Both the position numbers and the translations under genes were made by a program. The notes below the pieces were generated by a model. The model saw nothing but the letters and a program-made list of their open reading frames with translations. It had not been told where the DNA came from and ran no database searches. A stretch of 64,000 nucleotides of DNA, from NCBI RefSeq assembly GCF_024168825.1, contig NZ_JALJWH010000001.1:4960001-5024000 (forward strand). Reading direction: 5' to 3'. Below, piece after piece: positions 63,254 through 64,000 of the stretch (positions within the stretch are counted from its first letter, which is position 1; the number at the start of each line of letters is the position of its first letter). This DNA comes from Paenarthrobacter sp. A20 (lineage in GTDB: Bacteria > Actinomycetota > Actinomycetes > Actinomycetales > Micrococcaceae).

Positions 63254-63333
63254 ACGCCTATTCGTGCGGTGGGTTCCGACGGACCGTCGATCGGAGTGCC
63301 GGATGACCCGCCGGCACGGGGTGGGGCTCCGGG

Positions 63334-64000
63334 TCAGACACCCATCAGGGCGTTGATTGGGCCGCGGGCGAAGTAGATGATGAAGCCTGCCGTGACCACC
63401 CACATGAGCGGGTGGACCTTCCTGGCCTTGCCCGAGGCCGCGCTGATCACCGCGAAGGAGATGAAGCCGACGCCGATGCCGTTGGCGATGGAGTAGGTCA
63501 ACGGCATGGTCACGATGGTCAGGAACGCAGGGAGTGCGATGGAGAACTTGGTGAACTTGATCTCCCGGATCTGGGCCATCATCATTGCGCCCACCACCAC
63601 CAGTGCTGCAGCAGCTACTTCCAGCGGCACCACCGAGGTGAGCGGGGTGAAGAACATCGAGCCCAGGAACAGGAGGCCGGTGACCACGGAGGCCAGGCCG
63701 GTGCGTGCGCCCTCACCGATGCCGGCTGCGGAGTCGATGTACACCGTGTTGGACGAACCGGAGGTTGCGCCACCCACCACTGCGCCCATGCCTTCAACGA
63801 TGAAGGCCGACTTCAGCTTGGGGAACGTGCCGTCCTTGTGTGCCACGCCTGCGCTCTTGGCCAGGCCCGTCATGGTGCCCATGGCGTCGAAGAAGTTGGT
63901 GAACACCAGGGTGAAGACCAGCATCGTCGCGGCCAATCCGCCGATCCGGGCGAACGAACCGAAGAGATCGAACTGGCCCACCAGGCTCAGGTCCGGGACC
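63334..64000 (-). CDS. AzgA-type adenine/guanine/hypoxanthine permease (3' part only)
   Basis: The C-terminal ~221 residues of an NCS2-family purine permease; the gene start lies beyond base 64000. Features are FTLVFTNFFDAMGTMTGLAKSAG, a motif typical of AzgA proteins, and FIVEGMGAVVGGATSGSSNTVYIDSAAGIGEGARTGLASV, also an AzgA signature. The last membrane segments follow. It imports hypoxanthine, adenine or guanine with protons. The adjacent XDH-type operon on the same strand would oxidise the imported purines. Confidence 0.93.
   Translation of the reverse strand, partial: VPDLSLVGQFDLFGSFARIGGLAATMLVFTLVFTNFFDAMGTMTGLAKSAGVAHKDGTFPKLKSAFIVEGMGAVVGGATSGSSNTVYIDSAAGIGEGARTGLASVVTGLLFLGSMFFTPLTSVVPLEVAAAALVVVGAMMMAQIREIKFTKFSIALPAFLTIVTMPLTYSIANGIGVGFISFAVISAASGKARKVHPLMWVVTAGFIIYFARGPINALMGV

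Overview
The window is high-GC actinobacterial DNA. Gene content and protein style fit Micrococcaceae, most likely Arthrobacter or Paenarthrobacter (inferred from family resemblance, not from a search). Much of 1-37.5 kb follows a gene set known from mycobacteria (the Rv3649-Rv3683 block of M. tuberculosis): DUF1998 helicase, Tad pilus genes with an Ssd-like ATPase, acs, MarP-type protease, Nudix, nth, crp, DUF4177/RidA, class A PBP and metallophosphoesterase. Lineage-specific genes are inserted into that block.

Layout. 1-6.9 kb: 3' end of a helicase, then a convergent Tad-like operon (ssd, tadA, two TadB/C proteins, DUF4244 pilin, two TadE-like proteins). 7-12.2 kb: an unusual family A DNA polymerase, a DUF1508 protein, and a membrane protein-nth-Nudix operon. 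12.6-17.9 kb: acs, a DeoR regulator and a two-gene ABC/FtsX transporter. 18-26 kb: an alpha-galactoside utilisation island (LacI repressor, Gfo/Idh/MocA oxidoreductase, sugar ABC transporter, cytosolic GH36 alpha-galactosidase) with two matching LacI-type operators in the divergent promoter. 26-27.4 kb: an IS110-family element with a possible bridge-RNA region. 27.5-37.5 kb: aroQ, marP-like, crp, an epoxide hydrolase/WYL pair, Nudix-RidA-DUF4177, PBP, phosphoesterase. 37.6-41.4 kb: a heterodimeric ABC exporter and tRNA-Pro(CGG). 41.6-43.2 kb: a small secreted peptide gene divergent from an HTH-TPR regulator. 43.3-50 kb: purC-purD, asparaginase, SCP-like protein, dicarboxylate symporter, a possible nuclease. 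50-64 kb: SDR, Asp/Glu/hydantoin racemase and NCS1 permease operon, aceE, a second DUF1508 protein, MobA-like transferase, GNAT, a xanthine-dehydrogenase-type operon, and the 3' part of a purine permease. The 50-64 kb part looks devoted to nucleobase/hydantoin catabolism.

The most interesting system is at 41.6-43.2 kb. A 75-residue signal-peptide protein carries the octapeptide IGNWPDPM twice, the second copy forming its exact C-terminus. The two copies differ only at synonymous positions. It sits back-to-back with a 421-residue HTH + TPR regulator. This is the architecture of an RRNPP-type peptide quorum-sensing module, a group best known from Firmicutes.

The second theme is structured intergenic DNA. 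There are four arrays of a degenerate repeat with an exact 32-bp period and a GGTGAGAGAGCG-like core (17.9, 27.4, 28.0, 32.5 kb). Two families of long stem-loops lie at gene ends: one with TTTTTGTACAG ends (47.2, 48.9, 50.0 kb), one with CCCAA..GCAG / CTGCGACTCAGTT ends (43.2, 57.9 kb, and a half copy at 15.6 kb). The IS110 right end abuts one of the 32-bp arrays, and its left non-coding end carries words shared with that array.
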